A DNA stretch of 64,000 nt from contig JALRMH010000041.1 in assembly GCA_026119935.1 (NCBI GenBank), positions 248,001-312,000 on the forward strand, read 5' to 3'. The DNA is from Endothia cerciana (taxonomy: Eukaryota > Ascomycota > Sordariomycetes > Diaporthales > Cryphonectriaceae). This document shows, in pieces, positions 46,983 to 57,774 of the stretch (within the stretch, counting starts at the first letter, position 1; each line of letters opens with the position of its first letter). Both the position numbers and the translations under genes were made by a program. Below the pieces are notes generated by a model. That model made no database searches. It was given only the letters and a program-made list of their open reading frames with translations, and had not been told where the DNA came from.

Positions 46983-48061
46983 TTATGCTCTCACACCCTG
47001 AAACTCAACCCAGGTGCTCATCTTGGCCCGGACATGCTCGCCGTACTGTACCCCTTCATCGTGGCCAATAACCGATTTCACCAGAGACTTCTCAGCAGGC
47101 TCGAAGAAGAACGGAACACTGATCCTACCCAGTGCGCTCTCACCAGCCTCAGGGGTGCCCGGCCCGTTCGCTCTGACGCGATGGAGAGTAGCCACGTATC
47201 TCCCGCCAGAGACCCGAGCCATAAGGTCACCAATATTTACCACGATACTGCCTGGAACATAAGGTACGGGTATCCATTCCCCGGTGGCACTACGGACCTC
47301 GAGGCCGCCAGTAGGGTCTTGGTGGAGGAGGGTGAGGATACCGGAGTCGGTGTGCGGCGTACAGCAAAGCTTGATACCGTTATGTTCTGCGTGACTGTTT
47401 ATTATCTTCCGGTCGGCTCCCGGCTGTGGCGGGTAGTGCAAGAGACGAAACGTGCTGATGGAGTCGTCCATCCAGCTGGCGAAATAGTCATCCGGTTTCC
47501 CTAGTGCCGTCGCAAGGAGGGAGAGAAGGCGGGCGGATAGTTCCTGCAGCTCGTTATAAAGCTTCTCTAGCTTGGCTCGTGACGATGCTGGATGAACAGA
47601 CGCCGGCGGCCAAACGTTGGGCTCGTTGAGGTCAACTTTGTAGACATCGGATGTAGCAATCCTCTGGCCCGTCCGGCTTTCTGCGCCCATCTCGAAGCCC
47701 TCCTTCAGGTTGTCTAGTTGTCCAGGCCGCGGTGGGAAGTACCTGTACCTCTCAGTCCCTCGTTTCTGATGGTCTTCGAGTCTTTGACCTACCCGCGATA
47801 TGTATTCGAATTGTCGGGATGAAATGTTTTTTTGGCCAGTCCCATCTTCTCCTCCTGGGGGAGGTCGAAAAATTCCCTAGCAAGCCCGAAGATCTCGCCA
47901 TGAGAAAAGGATAGAGGCGCGTTGATCAGGTACGCGAAGCCCGTAGTAGTAAAGACATTGTCAAGTTGTCTACTGAGATCCCTCAAGTCCATGGGTGACA
48001 GAGGTGTTCGTGGAATTGGGGCAAGGTCAACGATCGGCAAAGACAAGAAGTCGGTCGTCAT
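46983..48061 (-). CDS. 2-oxoglutarate/Fe(II)-dependent oxygenase (IPNS-like)
   Basis: Exons 48061-47793 and 47742-46983 encode 342 residues, joined at TYRGYFPPRPGQ. The N-terminal DIOX_N-type region begins LPIVDLAPIPRT. The core has the iron triad HTD (CCTPHTDSGILTLL) and a distal His (VATLHRVRA), with the 2-oxoglutarate Arg and Ser in GRISVPFFFEP. These cytosolic enzymes hydroxylate, desaturate or close rings on small molecules and are common tailoring enzymes in fungal metabolite clusters. The substrate is unknown. The gene is the first of two minus-strand genes before a divergent promoter. Confidence 0.88.
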
Positions 48062-48830
48062 GATGAAATGTGTTTCACAGAGATATTGAGGAGAATTGTT
48101 GAGCAGGGCCCACAAGGAAGATTCGTACAGTTCCTTTTGTTGCCGTACGCGAGTGACTGACTGAAGGTACGAGGATGATCTCCAGAGGATTCTATATAGA
48201 CCATTCATCAACCCCCGGTCGGCTTGGGGTCGTACTGAGTGTAGGTTTGGGGTACCACCATGATAGTACAGTACTTGACTGGCCAGTCTGTGATACGTAA
48301 ATAGGCACACGACATCTAGTGGTACTTTGGGTACGGATGTTAGTACTAGCAATCGTCTAGAGTAGGCGAGATAGGGATCTTACCAGGATCCCCACATTTC
48401 AAGTATCCACCTTGATACCAGTATTACTGTATTTATATCATGGTATGATGGGCGTTTTTTTTTCTTTTTGTTGGACATATATGTCGTGTGAGCTTGCGTG
48501 TGGCTTAACAATACACACCTCCAAGCACGGCGTCAGTGAAGAAGACAAACGTCAAGTGACTAATGAATGGAAGTACAAGCCTGTCGATAGAATCGGCTGC
48601 CACGCCTCAGCGGCCACTTGTCCGGACGTCTTTCACGCTCCAAGGGTCTTATGCACATGACCGAATTGTGTCATTAACGACTTACGTGGCAGCATTCAGC
48701 TGGGGGACCGGCGGCTGCTGGAGATTGAGCCACGTCAACTGCCAGACTTTTCACTCTCAAGTTGCTGCTGAAAAGGGTGCCTTTATACCATGACGACCGT
48801 GAATACCAATCTCAAGCCCGTCAGCTCGAT
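48062..48830. other. Intergenic
   Basis: Upstream region of the 2OG oxygenase and 3' flank of the SDR. A T9-rich tract lies near 48,455. No gene recognised. Confidence 0.4.
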
Positions 48831-49671
48831 TTAAGACATCTGCCAACCACCGCTAGCATTAATACACTGTCCCGTAATCCACCCACTAAAAGGCCCTGCT
48901 AACCATGTAACGATGTCGGCAATCTCCTCGCACGTCCCGAAGCGATTCTCAAGCGGTGTTGTCTTCTTCTGCATGTCCTTTATCTCCGCCGGAATATTGT
49001 CCAGCATATCAGAGGGCACTGGCCCAGGAGCCACCACATTGACCGTCGTCCCATTCTTCCCTAGCTCGACCGCCCAAGACCTCGTCAGGCCCTCGACCGC
49101 TGCCTTCGAAGAGGTGTAAAGACTCAACGCGTTGAAGCCTGCCCTCGCCCCTACGGATGTGATGTTGATTATGCGACCTTTAGCAGGCAGATGTGGCAAT
49201 ATTGCTTGTGTGGTGAGGATAGTTCCTCGCACGTTAGTGTTGAACACCTTGTCGTAGTCTTCTGTATTTAGCTCCGCCAATGTCTTGACCACCTCGACAC
49301 CGGCATTGTTCACGAGAATGTGAATTTTGGCATCGGGACTCCATTTGACAGCATCGCCCACCAACTCCCTGGGTCCGTTGAGCTCTGCCAGATTTGCTCT
49401 GACACCGTGTGCCCTCGGTCCATGCGGCAGGGCTTCAATCTTAGCCTGGAGCTCTGCAATCTTCGACGAGCTGGCTTCGGAAGTGAATCCTAGGATGACC
49501 TTGTTCTGTTGTCAGTCCTAGGCATCCACCCGTAACCCATAAGAGAAGTCTGTCACTCACGTTGGCGCCGTTCTGGGCCAGTCTTAGAGCAATCTCTGCT
49601 CCGATCCCCCTAGAGGCGCCAGTGACGACTGCGGTCTTCCCCAGCAGGGGTAGTGAAGATTTGTTTGCCAT
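48831..49671 (-). CDS. Short-chain dehydrogenase/reductase, classical
   Basis: Exons 49671-49561 and 49499-48831 encode 259 residues. Motifs: cofactor loop VTGASRGIGAE, NNAG in ILVNNAGVEVV, catalytic Ser in INITSVGARAG, YTSSK, and APGPVPSDM; the end is GQCINASGGWQMS. Size and motifs fit the ketoacyl-reductase/glucose-dehydrogenase-like group. The substrate cannot be read from sequence. It shares orientation with the adjacent 2OG oxygenase, and 781 bases separate it from the divergent TIP30-like gene. Confidence 0.88.
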
Positions 49672-50452
49672 CTTGATGATCGAGGAGCGCCCGTGCCGAA
49701 TGAAGGAACAGCCTTGGTGTTGAATGGAAATGCCGTTAATGTCAGATCGCTGCACGTTGGGCTCCTGAATATGCAGAGCAAGTAGGAACAAGGCAGAGAA
49801 GCTCGGCGAACAGGATCTGTGTCGTTGCCTGATGAAAATACAACCAGACCCGGCGTATTATAACAATCATCATATATAAATGTGTGGATAATCAGCTATA
49901 CGTGCTGGACAGTCAAAAACCGTGCCTGTCTATAGGCTTTAACGCCGATGTGACCATCGGCGTTTCGTACGTAGACGAACTTTAACCCCGATGCTGTTGG
50001 GCAGATTACAGAAGGACTGCTGCTGGAACCACAGCAGGCCATGATGTAATCAGGTCCCTAGTGGACCTAAAGCCGGCCTCTCCAAATGACACAAACGGAA
50101 GAAAGTAGTGAAATGTTATTCCTCGCACGTCTGGCAGAGAGGATCCAAGACCATCACTGCATCCTGGTGGTAGAGTTGTGCCGTTTTATGTATCCGTGTC
50201 AGAACATGGCTGATGTTATAACACGCTAGCGGGTAATGCGCGGTGTGCGGCCGCACGCGGCACAGTTGGGCTGACGCCAGCAACCTCGAGCACCTGTGGA
50301 CGCCCCTGGACATATATTAATCTCCTTGTAAGCATCCATTACTCCCTTGTGAGATTCACCTTCCTGTTGCAAGTGCTGAAACCACCCCAAAGGTCACCGC
50401 CCCAGTCGACAGACTCTGATATACGACAACAAGTTACTTTGTATCGGGCGAG
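49672..50452. other. Divergent promoter region
   Basis: Lies between the starts of the SDR (minus) and TIP30-like gene (plus), so it may regulate both. It contains an inverted-looking pair around 49,935-49,970 (AACGCCGATG and CATCGGCGTT). No gene seen. Confidence 0.4.
49938..49965. promoter_or_regulatory. Palindrome in the divergent promoter
   Basis: AACGCCGATG followed after a short spacer by CATCGGCGTT forms a perfect 10-bp inverted repeat; a GATG-type partner recurs near 49,990. An everted or inverted CGG/CCG arrangement suits a Zn2Cys6 regulator site. Function is inference. Confidence 0.4.
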
Positions 50453-51298
50453 ATGCATCTTATCCTCACGGGAGCCACAGGCCTGTGCGGCTCAGCTGTC
50501 CTGGACGCGATGGTCCGAATGAAAGATGTCACCAAGATCTCCATCATCAGCAGGAGACCGGTCAAAATGGCTGAGGATCTGAATGACCCCCGGATAAATG
50601 TCATACTGCACAAGGACTTCGAGCAATATGATGCGAGCCTTCTCGGCCAGCTGAAAGGGGCCACGGGCTGCGTCTGGGCCTTGGGAATCTCCCAGACTCA
50701 AGTCAGCAAGGAGTGAGTTCGTCACCTCAACAGACCGCATGCGATTCGGACAGCTTTGGCATAGTGATGTCGACATCGTGCTGAACGTGTGGCTGGCAGG
50801 GACTACGTCAAGATCACCAAGGGTTTCACCCTCCGCGCAGCGGAGGCTTTTGGAACCCTTGGTACAGAAACGAAGCCTTTCAATTTCGTCTACGTGTCAG
50901 GCCACGGAGCAACTCTCAATCCGGGCCGTTTTACCCAGATCTTTGCGCGTGTTAAGGGCGAGACGGAGGTCCTCCTTGCAGAGATGCGCAATAAAAACAA
51001 GGCGCTGCACGCCACGTCGATCCGCCCATGCTTCATCGATTTCGCAACCCACGACGGCATCAAACCCTACATTCCGACTCAGGAGGCGTATAAGAACGTC
51101 CTCATACCCATCCTTGGACTGCCCATACGGTATCTGGCGAAGTCATATTGGAGTCCAACTCAGCGCTTGGGCGAGTTCATGACGGAGATGGCAATGGGCA
51201 AGTGGGAGGGCCGATATGAGGGCCCGGGCATTGAGAAGTTGGGAGACTTCAGCATCATCGAAAACATTGGATTTCGTAGGCTAGCTAAACTAGATTAA
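50453..51298 (+). CDS. TIP30/HTATIP2-like atypical SDR
   Basis: Exons 50453-50712 and 50800-51298 encode 252 residues. The N-terminal Rossmann motif is LTGATGLCGSAVLDAM, followed by ISIISRRPVKM after the second strand. VWALGISQTQVSKE joined by splicing to DYVKITKGFTLRAAEAF, and NFVYVSGHGATL with a downstream KGETEVLL, follow the TIP30/HTATIP2 NAD(P)-binding pattern rather than a classical YxxxK SDR. Such proteins bind NADPH and are redox enzymes or regulators of unknown substrate in fungi. Ends 192 bases from the convergent thioesterase. Confidence 0.8.
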
Positions 51299-51490
51299 AT
51301 GTGAAGCTACGTCAGAAGGGAGGCTTGAAACTAATTCTCCTCGAGAAGTGTCTAGCAGTCTGGTGATTGTTGCGTCTTGATACGGAGGCAGACTATGCCT
51401 CACTGTCTATTCTTCTCCATATCAAATTCTAATCCCCCATGACCCTAAAATTTCGACATACACAACTATACGTTCCATACTGAGATGACC

Positions 51491-52081
51491 TCACAGCTTC
51501 AATTGAAGTTCCACGAAGAGAGCATCGGCTCGGGCCAGCTTCTCACCATTCTCATCCTCCATGACCCCCTCCACGAACAGCTTTCTCCCATCTGCCTTCT
51601 TCAGCCGAACCGAGATCAAATAAGTTCCTGGTATCTTCACCTGTCTGATGAAGCTCGTATTCAGATACGCCGTGACGAAAGCCGGCGCCCCATCTCTATA
51701 CGCCCGCCATCGACTTCCTGGTGCGATGAGACTCAACGTCTCGTCAAGGAGAGTCGCGACGACGCCGCCATGCGAGACTCCGGGGTATCCGCTAACCAGG
51801 CTGCCGAGCGTCACAAAGGCTTTCAGCTCTGGTAGAAAGTTGCGTTCGCTTTTGGGCTGAGGGTAGAAGAAAGTGAAGGCTGCTATCGTGTCTTGCGTCC
51901 TCAGCGTCTCGGATAGCAGCGCGTCATGAAAGCGGGGTCTGGGCACCCTGCTGAACACGGGCGTGACGACGAGGTCGGGTGTTTCGAGATGCTTGGCACA
52001 CCATGGTATCGACTTGAAATGATTGACCTCGTCTTCCGGAAGGGTGGGGCTCATCGTTAAAGCCGTCGTTGTTTTAGCCAC
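51491..52081 (-). CDS. Hotdog-fold (PaaI/4HBT-type) acyl-CoA thioesterase
   Basis: A single exon of 196 residues. The hotdog helix motif SHGGVVATLLDETL at about residue 103 is the PaaI/THEM4-like signature, with the Asp and His placed as in acyl-CoA thioesterases. FVTAYLNTSFIRQVKIPGTYL then supplies the second conserved strand. These enzymes hydrolyse medium- or long-chain acyl-CoA. No C-terminal PTS1 is seen. Only 161 bases separate its start from the start of the divergent sulfotransferase-like gene, so the two may share a promoter. Confidence 0.85.
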   Translation of the reverse strand: MAKTTTALTMSPTLPEDEVNHFKSIPWCAKHLETPDLVVTPVFSRVPRPRFHDALLSETLRTQDTIAAFTFFYPQPKSERNFLPELKAFVTLGSLVSGYPGVSHGGVVATLLDETLSLIAPGSRWRAYRDGAPAFVTAYLNTSFIRQVKIPGTYLISVRLKKADGRKLFVEGVMEDENGEKLARADALFVELQLKL

Positions 52082-52242
52082 AGCGAGGGGTTGGGAAGCC
52101 TGATATGGCCTGCTGGGAACTTCTCTAGGAACGACAACCTCGGGACAAGATTGTAGCCTCTAATACCCTAACCCAGCAAGGTTTGTCTCGGCACGCTTGG
52201 CAACCAATTTCTGAGCCTCCACCACGCAAGCGTACCAAGTCG
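52082..52242. promoter_or_regulatory. Short bidirectional promoter
   Basis: 161 bases between the divergent starts of the thioesterase and the sulfotransferase-like gene. Both must be transcribed from within or across it. No TATA box is obvious. Confidence 0.4.
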
Positions 52243-53319
52243 ATGGAAGTCATCTGCGTGGGCCCCCCACGCTCCGGAACCGAGTCCCTCCAGAAATCTC
52301 TTCTGGCCCTTGTATATGACTACACATATCGTAAGTAACGCCCGCTCTAAGAAGTACCATTTGTGCGACCCTCGTGCTCCAGATCGATGTTTAACAAGCC
52401 ACCTCTACGGACGCGTGGGATATAGTATATGACTGTGACAAGCAGGCGCGAGTGATAGTTGAATAAACGGCTTGTATTGTGCTGTTCTATTTTTTGAGAG
52501 ACAAAAGGAAGGAAGGTGCTCGAACATATATAATATATATATATATATATACAGAGCGCTGTAGAAGTGGGGCTTTGACTCTGGAGTATATTCTCCCGCC
52601 TGGGTCCACCTGGCGCGCAAAAAGTGGTTCGCCGCACCTGACGGCGATAGCACCATCACGGCGGCAGACTTCGACGAGATTATCGGCCACTGCGTTGCCG
52701 TCATGGATGCCGCCGCAAGCTGCTTCGCGGCCGCGCGGCCGAGATGATTGCGGCATATCCGGATGCTAAGGTCGTCCTCAACATACGGCACGATCTTAAG
52801 GCGTGGCATCGTAGCATCATAAAAGCGCTGGTGATGGTCAACGAGAGCTGGGCATTCTATCTCATGAGCATCTTCAACAGGGAGTGCTTCTGGGCATGGC
52901 ATGTGTATGAACGCTTCTTGTGGCCACTACTTTTCCGTGTGTCGGACGGGAAGATGGATACTGCTATTAGGAGAAATGGAAAATGGATATATATCGAGGC
53001 AAGTTTGTAAGCATACTCCCATCGCAATGTGTCTAGGCTTACACCGGCACGTATAGAGCATTGTGAAATGATTCGAGGTTTGGTTCCAAAGGAAAAGCTT
53101 CTAGAGTGGTCGCCTGAGGATGGCTGGGAGCCGCTGTGCAAGTTTCTTAATAAACCAGTGCCCGATGTTGGATTTCCTCATACCAATGCTACTGGTGGTG
53201 GCTGGAAGATCAGAGAAGAACAGGCCCCCCAAACATGGGCAAAAGGAGCTGGCATCAACATGTTGAACACAATTGCTATCGCATCAGTCTTGACGTATAT
53301 CTGCAGTAGGTACGTTTAG
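52243..53319 (+). pseudogene. Sulfotransferase-like P-loop protein, frameshifted
   Basis: ATG at 52243 starts MEVICVGPPRSGTESLQKSL, whose PRSGTESL is the PAPS-binding-type loop of the fungal sulfotransferase-like family. After an intron of about 240 bases, WGFDSGVYSPAWVHLARKKW resumes the family pattern. At 52727-52740 GCGGCCGC is followed by GCGGCC, an imperfect 8-bp tandem duplication that shifts the frame; the shifted frame goes on as AEMIAAYPDAKVVLNIRHD, as the family requires, and later EHCE- and EWSPEDGWEPLCKFL-type motifs. The phase at the first intron also fails. A hydrophobic C-terminus (NTIAIASVLTYI) may be a membrane anchor. Recent pseudogene, or a sequencing error at the duplication. 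Confidence 0.65.
52529..52552. repeat. TA microsatellite in the first intron
   Basis: A run of about ten TA dinucleotides, interrupted once, in the long intron of the sulfotransferase-like gene, just before its likely 3' splice site. Confidence 0.75.
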
Positions 53320-53786
53320 GAACGATGGCAAGAGCCGGTGAGGACATCTCAATACATGCGGTGGTACAACGGGGTCCCTTGGCTCTTAAGACCGCCCGAG
53401 AGAGGTCGATGTGAACAGGATGGCAGAGTGCCTGAGTAATTCAGATTCGACTAGACTTCAACAGATGATCGACCTTATTGATTAAGAACAACAGCTAGAA
53501 CACTCCATATGGGTCTTCGTGTCCTATATGAAACCTTCTGCAAACAGCACTTATCCATCTATGCAATGATCATACGAGTAAGCGTCCATAGCTAGTGTAA
53601 TTCCACTTGTAGGCGTAGCAGTACTAGTGATCAACGTCGTGAATTGATGCGAAAATACCATTAAGAAAGTCGTGGGTCGAATGAAGAGACTTCGACAACC
53701 ATACAAGGTCAATTTTTTTGCTTGTCACAGTTCACTCCGGAGGCCACATTCGCCATCAAGAGGAGGGGCAAATACGATGCCGATGC
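53320..53786. other. Intergenic, nothing recognised
   Basis: Convergent 3' space between the sulfotransferase-like gene and the aspartic protease fragment. Confidence 0.4.
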
Positions 53787-54658
53787 CTATATTCTCATGA
53801 ACATCGTAGCAATCACAAGACTGAACACCACGATAAATGCAACGTACCTTGATGTATTATAATTATGTCCAGATAAACTGGCACAACCACCTGTAATTGA
53901 AACTGAGTCCGGTCTAGTGCCGATCGCTACCACCTTTTTCGTGCAGTTAGATTTCTGTCCCAAGGAGACTTGTTGATTGTCCCAGTCGAACACAGCGTAC
54001 ACACTGCGGAGAAATGGGGTTCCCAGAACGTAGGGCACGTCCCCTATGGACTCCGCTACCAGCAGCTCACAGCCCGAAGTAACGGATGTGCTTGGCAAGT
54101 CGATAAGGTTATGGAATGGGATCTGGAAAGGCGTAGTACTATATCCGTCGGAAATATAAACGTGGAACTTCCCGCTCGTTTGGCGGAGGCTACAATCGAC
54201 AATGCAGTACGAATCTGTGAGAGTGCCTGCCAGGGCCGTGCAGGTCTGCGACAGCAGACTACCGGGCAGGTATAGAAGCGTCGTACCGCTATCTATGAGC
54301 GGTAGGGAGTCCACGGTAGGGACATTGAGCGTATGAATGGTCGCCGTGCCCGGTCGCGTAATGCTGTAAGATGTTGCATTGACATAGTATCTGCATATCC
54401 ATCAATACCTACTTTAATGGTATTATGTGTGATCATGTTAGAGGAATTCACATACCCGTGATATGGTATGCTTACAGATGTTCCATTGTCGAGTGTCACG
54501 GTTTCCTCTCCCGTGATGAGTAGAAAGTTTTCCATTGTCCCCTCGAACCTACCCTTGTCGACGCCATCAAAGATCAAAGAGCCCGTCGCTTCGTCAAGAC
54601 CTCCAAGGTCGAAGCTGAAAGTGCGGCTGCCAATGAGGCCCTGAGCAGCCATTGACAC
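53787..54658 (-). pseudogene. 5'-truncated aspartic protease (yapsin-like)
   Basis: The C-terminal half of a pepsin-family (A1) protease. From about 54658 it reads MAAQGLIGSRTFSFDL, LDEATGSLIFDGVDKGRFEG, then an intron (54455-54391) restores SIPYHGYYVNATSYSI. The second catalytic motif DSGTTLLYLPG is present, then GDVPYVLGTPFLRSVYAVFDW. The C-terminus is Ser-rich and ends in a hydrophobic segment (YVAFIVVFSLVIATMF), as in GPI-anchored yapsins. The N-terminal half with the first DTG motif is missing: sequence upstream on this strand is another gene fragment on the opposite strand. Without that half the protease cannot be active. Confidence 0.75.
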
Positions 54659-55530
54659 AAATGGGGGATGTCTACCAGTATGCGAGACGGGTAGTAACGT
54701 ATCTGGGTCCTCGAGGGAAGGTGATGAAGGGGCACTGGATCTTTGGCGGAAGCTCGTGGAATTCTACGAACCCATCTTTGGAACACCGGAGTTTATGAAG
54801 ATATACGAGGATCAGAGATCGTGGAACAAGTGGCGGCACAACTCAGAACGGGTTCGCGGTGGGTTTCAGTATCCGGATGACCTGTGGAAAGATGCCCAAC
54901 TTTCATTATCTCAAGAGCATCTTATCCAGTCCCTGGTCCAGAAGGCTCTAGGTTGTGCAGGAGAACATCCTCAACAGTGACTTGACATTTCTGTGCGGAC
55001 TTCGCACCATGCCTCGCTCGCCTTGCTGGCTGTCGTTGGGCTCTCCCCGATGATAGAACGAACGGAAGCTATCTTGTGGCTGCACGACAAACGCCGAGAT
55101 TGGCACGCAGACAACGATGAAAGCAAAGGCGGTAGCTTCGCACTGGATGTGTTGGTAATGCAATTCGCTGACTGGGAGTGTTGAGATCTCAGGGTTAAGG
55201 TGTACGGCGTCCTAGGCCTCGCCTCGGACTCTGAAGAGTTCGGATTCGTCCCGGACTATAACATGAGCGCGGCACAGCTTTATACGAATGTTGCTAGTGC
55301 ATCGTTTCAGCGACAGATCAAGCATGAATCAGAGCTGTCTCGCACCATACAACGTGCAGCATGGAGACATTCCAGTCATTCTCTTCGGTAGAAATCATGT
55401 TTACTTCGTTCGCGCATGTAACAATGCGTTTCATTATATTGGTTGGGGATATACTCTAGGCTTCTTGAATGGAGGGATATTAGATGTAGAGACTTGGGAA
55501 GAGAAAGTAGAGATGTTCAGGTTCGTATAA
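54650..55530 (+). pseudogene. 5'-truncated, stop-containing HET-domain gene
   Basis: Plus-strand sequence reads QMGDVYQYARRVVTYLGP, a HET-domain motif, then shifts frame near 54710 and continues LDLWRKLVEFYEPIFG and later MIERTEAILWLHDKRRD, with TGA stops at about 54978 and 55183, then VKVYGVLGLASDSEEFGFVP, the typical central HET segment. A further shift leads to VYFVRACNNAFHYIGWGY, matching HET C-terminal regions, ending at 55530. The N-terminal part of the HET domain is absent. HET proteins act in heterokaryon incompatibility and trigger cell death; this copy has at least four lesions and is dead. Confidence 0.72.
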
Positions 55531-55609
55531 GCTATTGTTTGTAGTTCTACAACCTTTTCATATGATGTGTATATCATTAATGCAGAATTGACATACTGGG
55601 AAGATGAAT

Positions 55610-56468
55610 TTACGCACAACCCTTTGCCCTCTCTGCCACGATAATTCCCATCAGCGCAATTCCAATCCTGTCACCAATGAAATCATATCCATCGGGCGTG
55701 AAATGAATAGCATCATCCCAATACTTGTTATGTACCGTATCGCAAGGTAGAGCATCATGCAGGTCGAACACATAACTGTGACATTCTTGTTAGCATTTTG
55801 GAGTGCTGCATGTTTCCTTGTTACCTACTAGCCATCAGCTTTATGATTTTTGATCCTCTGATTCAGGGCGTTCCGCAGCTCAACCAGTCGGGAATTATTT
55901 GTGTCGATCGTTGCCCTGGGCACTGTGAGTGCAAGCACTTTACTGCCATGTTTCAGAGGAATGTCCCAGATCTCCTTGAGTTTCTCCATGATCTCGTCAA
56001 CATCAGTGAAAATGGCGAGATCACTTTCCAAGATAATCAGCTGCGATTCAAAAATGGAGAGCTGGCTAAGATATTACTTGGTCGCCCCCAGGACAATCGT
56101 CCAATCGAACTTCTCAGTACCCTCTGCAACTGTTGGCATAATTACATCAGCCGCCCTCTCATCAAAGGAGCTGAGTGATCGATACCCGAGCCAGCGAACT
56201 TACAATGATTCTGCATACGATCAACAAATCTGCCCGTAGTCACTCGATCCCCAGGAACGCCGTCCACAACGGTCTCAATATCAATTTCCGGCATGACCAT
56301 GCCCAGCATCTTGACAAGATTGAGCGAGAATGGATGCAGGACTGCCCCCATAGAGGAGTACCCGGCCACCAGAGATGCGCCGAGGCAGAGGATTCGAAGT
56401 TTCTTCGGAGCCACTACGAGACCTTGAGCGGCTGATGGGGAGGATTGCAAAGATGATCTCGATGCCAT
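55610..56468 (-). CDS. SGNH (GDSL-type) hydrolase
   Basis: Four exons (56468-56204, 56129-56078, 56023-55829, 55775-55610) sum to 678 nt, or 225 residues. Block I is LCLGASLVAGYSS, with the nucleophile Ser in GASL; the oxyanion Asn is in LGATNDLAIF, which only appears after using the AAAG acceptor at 56024; the Asp/His pair is in WDDAIHFTPDGY. Such enzymes are esterases, lipases or carbohydrate deacetylases. There is no clear signal peptide, so a cytosolic esterase is likely. Exon lengths sum to a multiple of three and every junction restores a family motif, so I consider it intact despite the short second exon (52 nt). Confidence 0.78.
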
Positions 56469-57774
56469 CAGAGTGATACCTGCGATAGCATTTGCATGTG
56501 GACAGAGCTTGTTCCTCTGACCCCGCGCTGTGCTACCAAGGAGGTCAAGGTGGAGACTCGTGCATACCCAAGATTGGTCCGATAAGCTTCCAGATTTGCT
56601 CGTGCTTCTGCACAATGATTATCCAAGCTATTAGAGGGATATTGTTGTTTTGGATCACTACCTATAGTATCTGGTTTTGGTGCTGAGATCGTTGGCGGGC
56701 ATAAAGCACTAGGTATTGCCCACTGCCAAAATGGATGTGCCTTGATAGGCGATATTGTCATTCGATAGATCAAGTCCCGACAGCTTAGACATTCGTTAAA
56801 GGGCGCTGCCAATATATTGTGAAACACGTGGGAATCGGTCGTTATTCTCCCCTGTTGCTAGCTTCTCTCTTGAGTTTTTCAACATACACTGAATATCGAT
56901 CAACGAGCTCTGTGCCAAGATATCATTTCTCATTTACCCCAGTAATTTGCAGAAAGAATTCATACCGGCCAGAAACTCTGCAAGAACCATAACCAATTTG
57001 CTGCATCATAGCGAGTTGCCTGTCGTTACCTCCACCTAGAGCATCAAATGCAGTGGGAAGGAATTTATGCCCCCGATGTCCTAGAAGTAACAGGTATGCT
57101 ACGCCGAATCATTGTGAAACGGTTGAATCCTAGGATCATGTTCTGCATTTGCTTTCGACCGAGCTTCAGGTCAGGATCTCGAGCCTTGTGGTGCCGTCTG
57201 TCGAAGGTGATATCATAGCCATAGCCATATACGCGTCGGAGAAGTGTACACGAATAGTTCTATCTCCGGGATCCTTCATTCGGGCAAATCCTTGGCCAAC
57301 AACTTCATCGTGCTTGGCCATGACCAGCCTCGATGTGCAAATTTGTCAGCCTTATTCATTGACCTTTCGGGCATCCTGCCTTGGCAGTGACAGCCTTGCA
57401 TCTTCTAGTGGATTGAAAGACCCCTGACGTCCCGCTCAAAGGGCGTAAAACTAAGCTGATCCGAGCGGCAGGATCGTATAGCAGCTAAAATCGAGTATAG
57501 TAATCCCGCGCTGAGCAGGATGAGTCACTCGGCATCAATGGGTGGATTTCATGGGCCTTCCGTGTATAGTGTCGGGTCGCTCCGATGGAGGTGACTTTAT
57601 CTCCGCGGCTGGGACTGATAAAGGCAACGAAGTGACCGTGGTGCTCTCTAGTGAAGCCCGACGAGCCACTCACACAAGAAAAATCAAACCGCACAATCAC
57701 GGAGTTTTCTGTTTGTTTTTCTTCTTCTTCCTTTTCGCAGACCTCACCCAAGCGGAAGCTCTAGTCTCATCAGT
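56469..57774. other. Intergenic with coding traces on the minus strand
   Basis: Between about 57,420 and 56,950 the minus strand has short protein-like stretches in different frames, such as FARMKDPGDRTIRVHFSDAY, ITFDRRHHKARDPDLKLGRK and FDALGGGNDRQLAMM, with stops between them. They look like a decayed gene, but I cannot name a family. The final 350 bases are the promoter of the alpha/beta hydrolase, with a CTTCTTCTTCC leader. Confidence 0.4.

Noticed and set aside
54660..54990. An intact plus-strand gene at 54756-54980
   Set aside because: The frame is part of a HET-like sequence with frameshifts and stops on either side, so it is a pseudogene piece.
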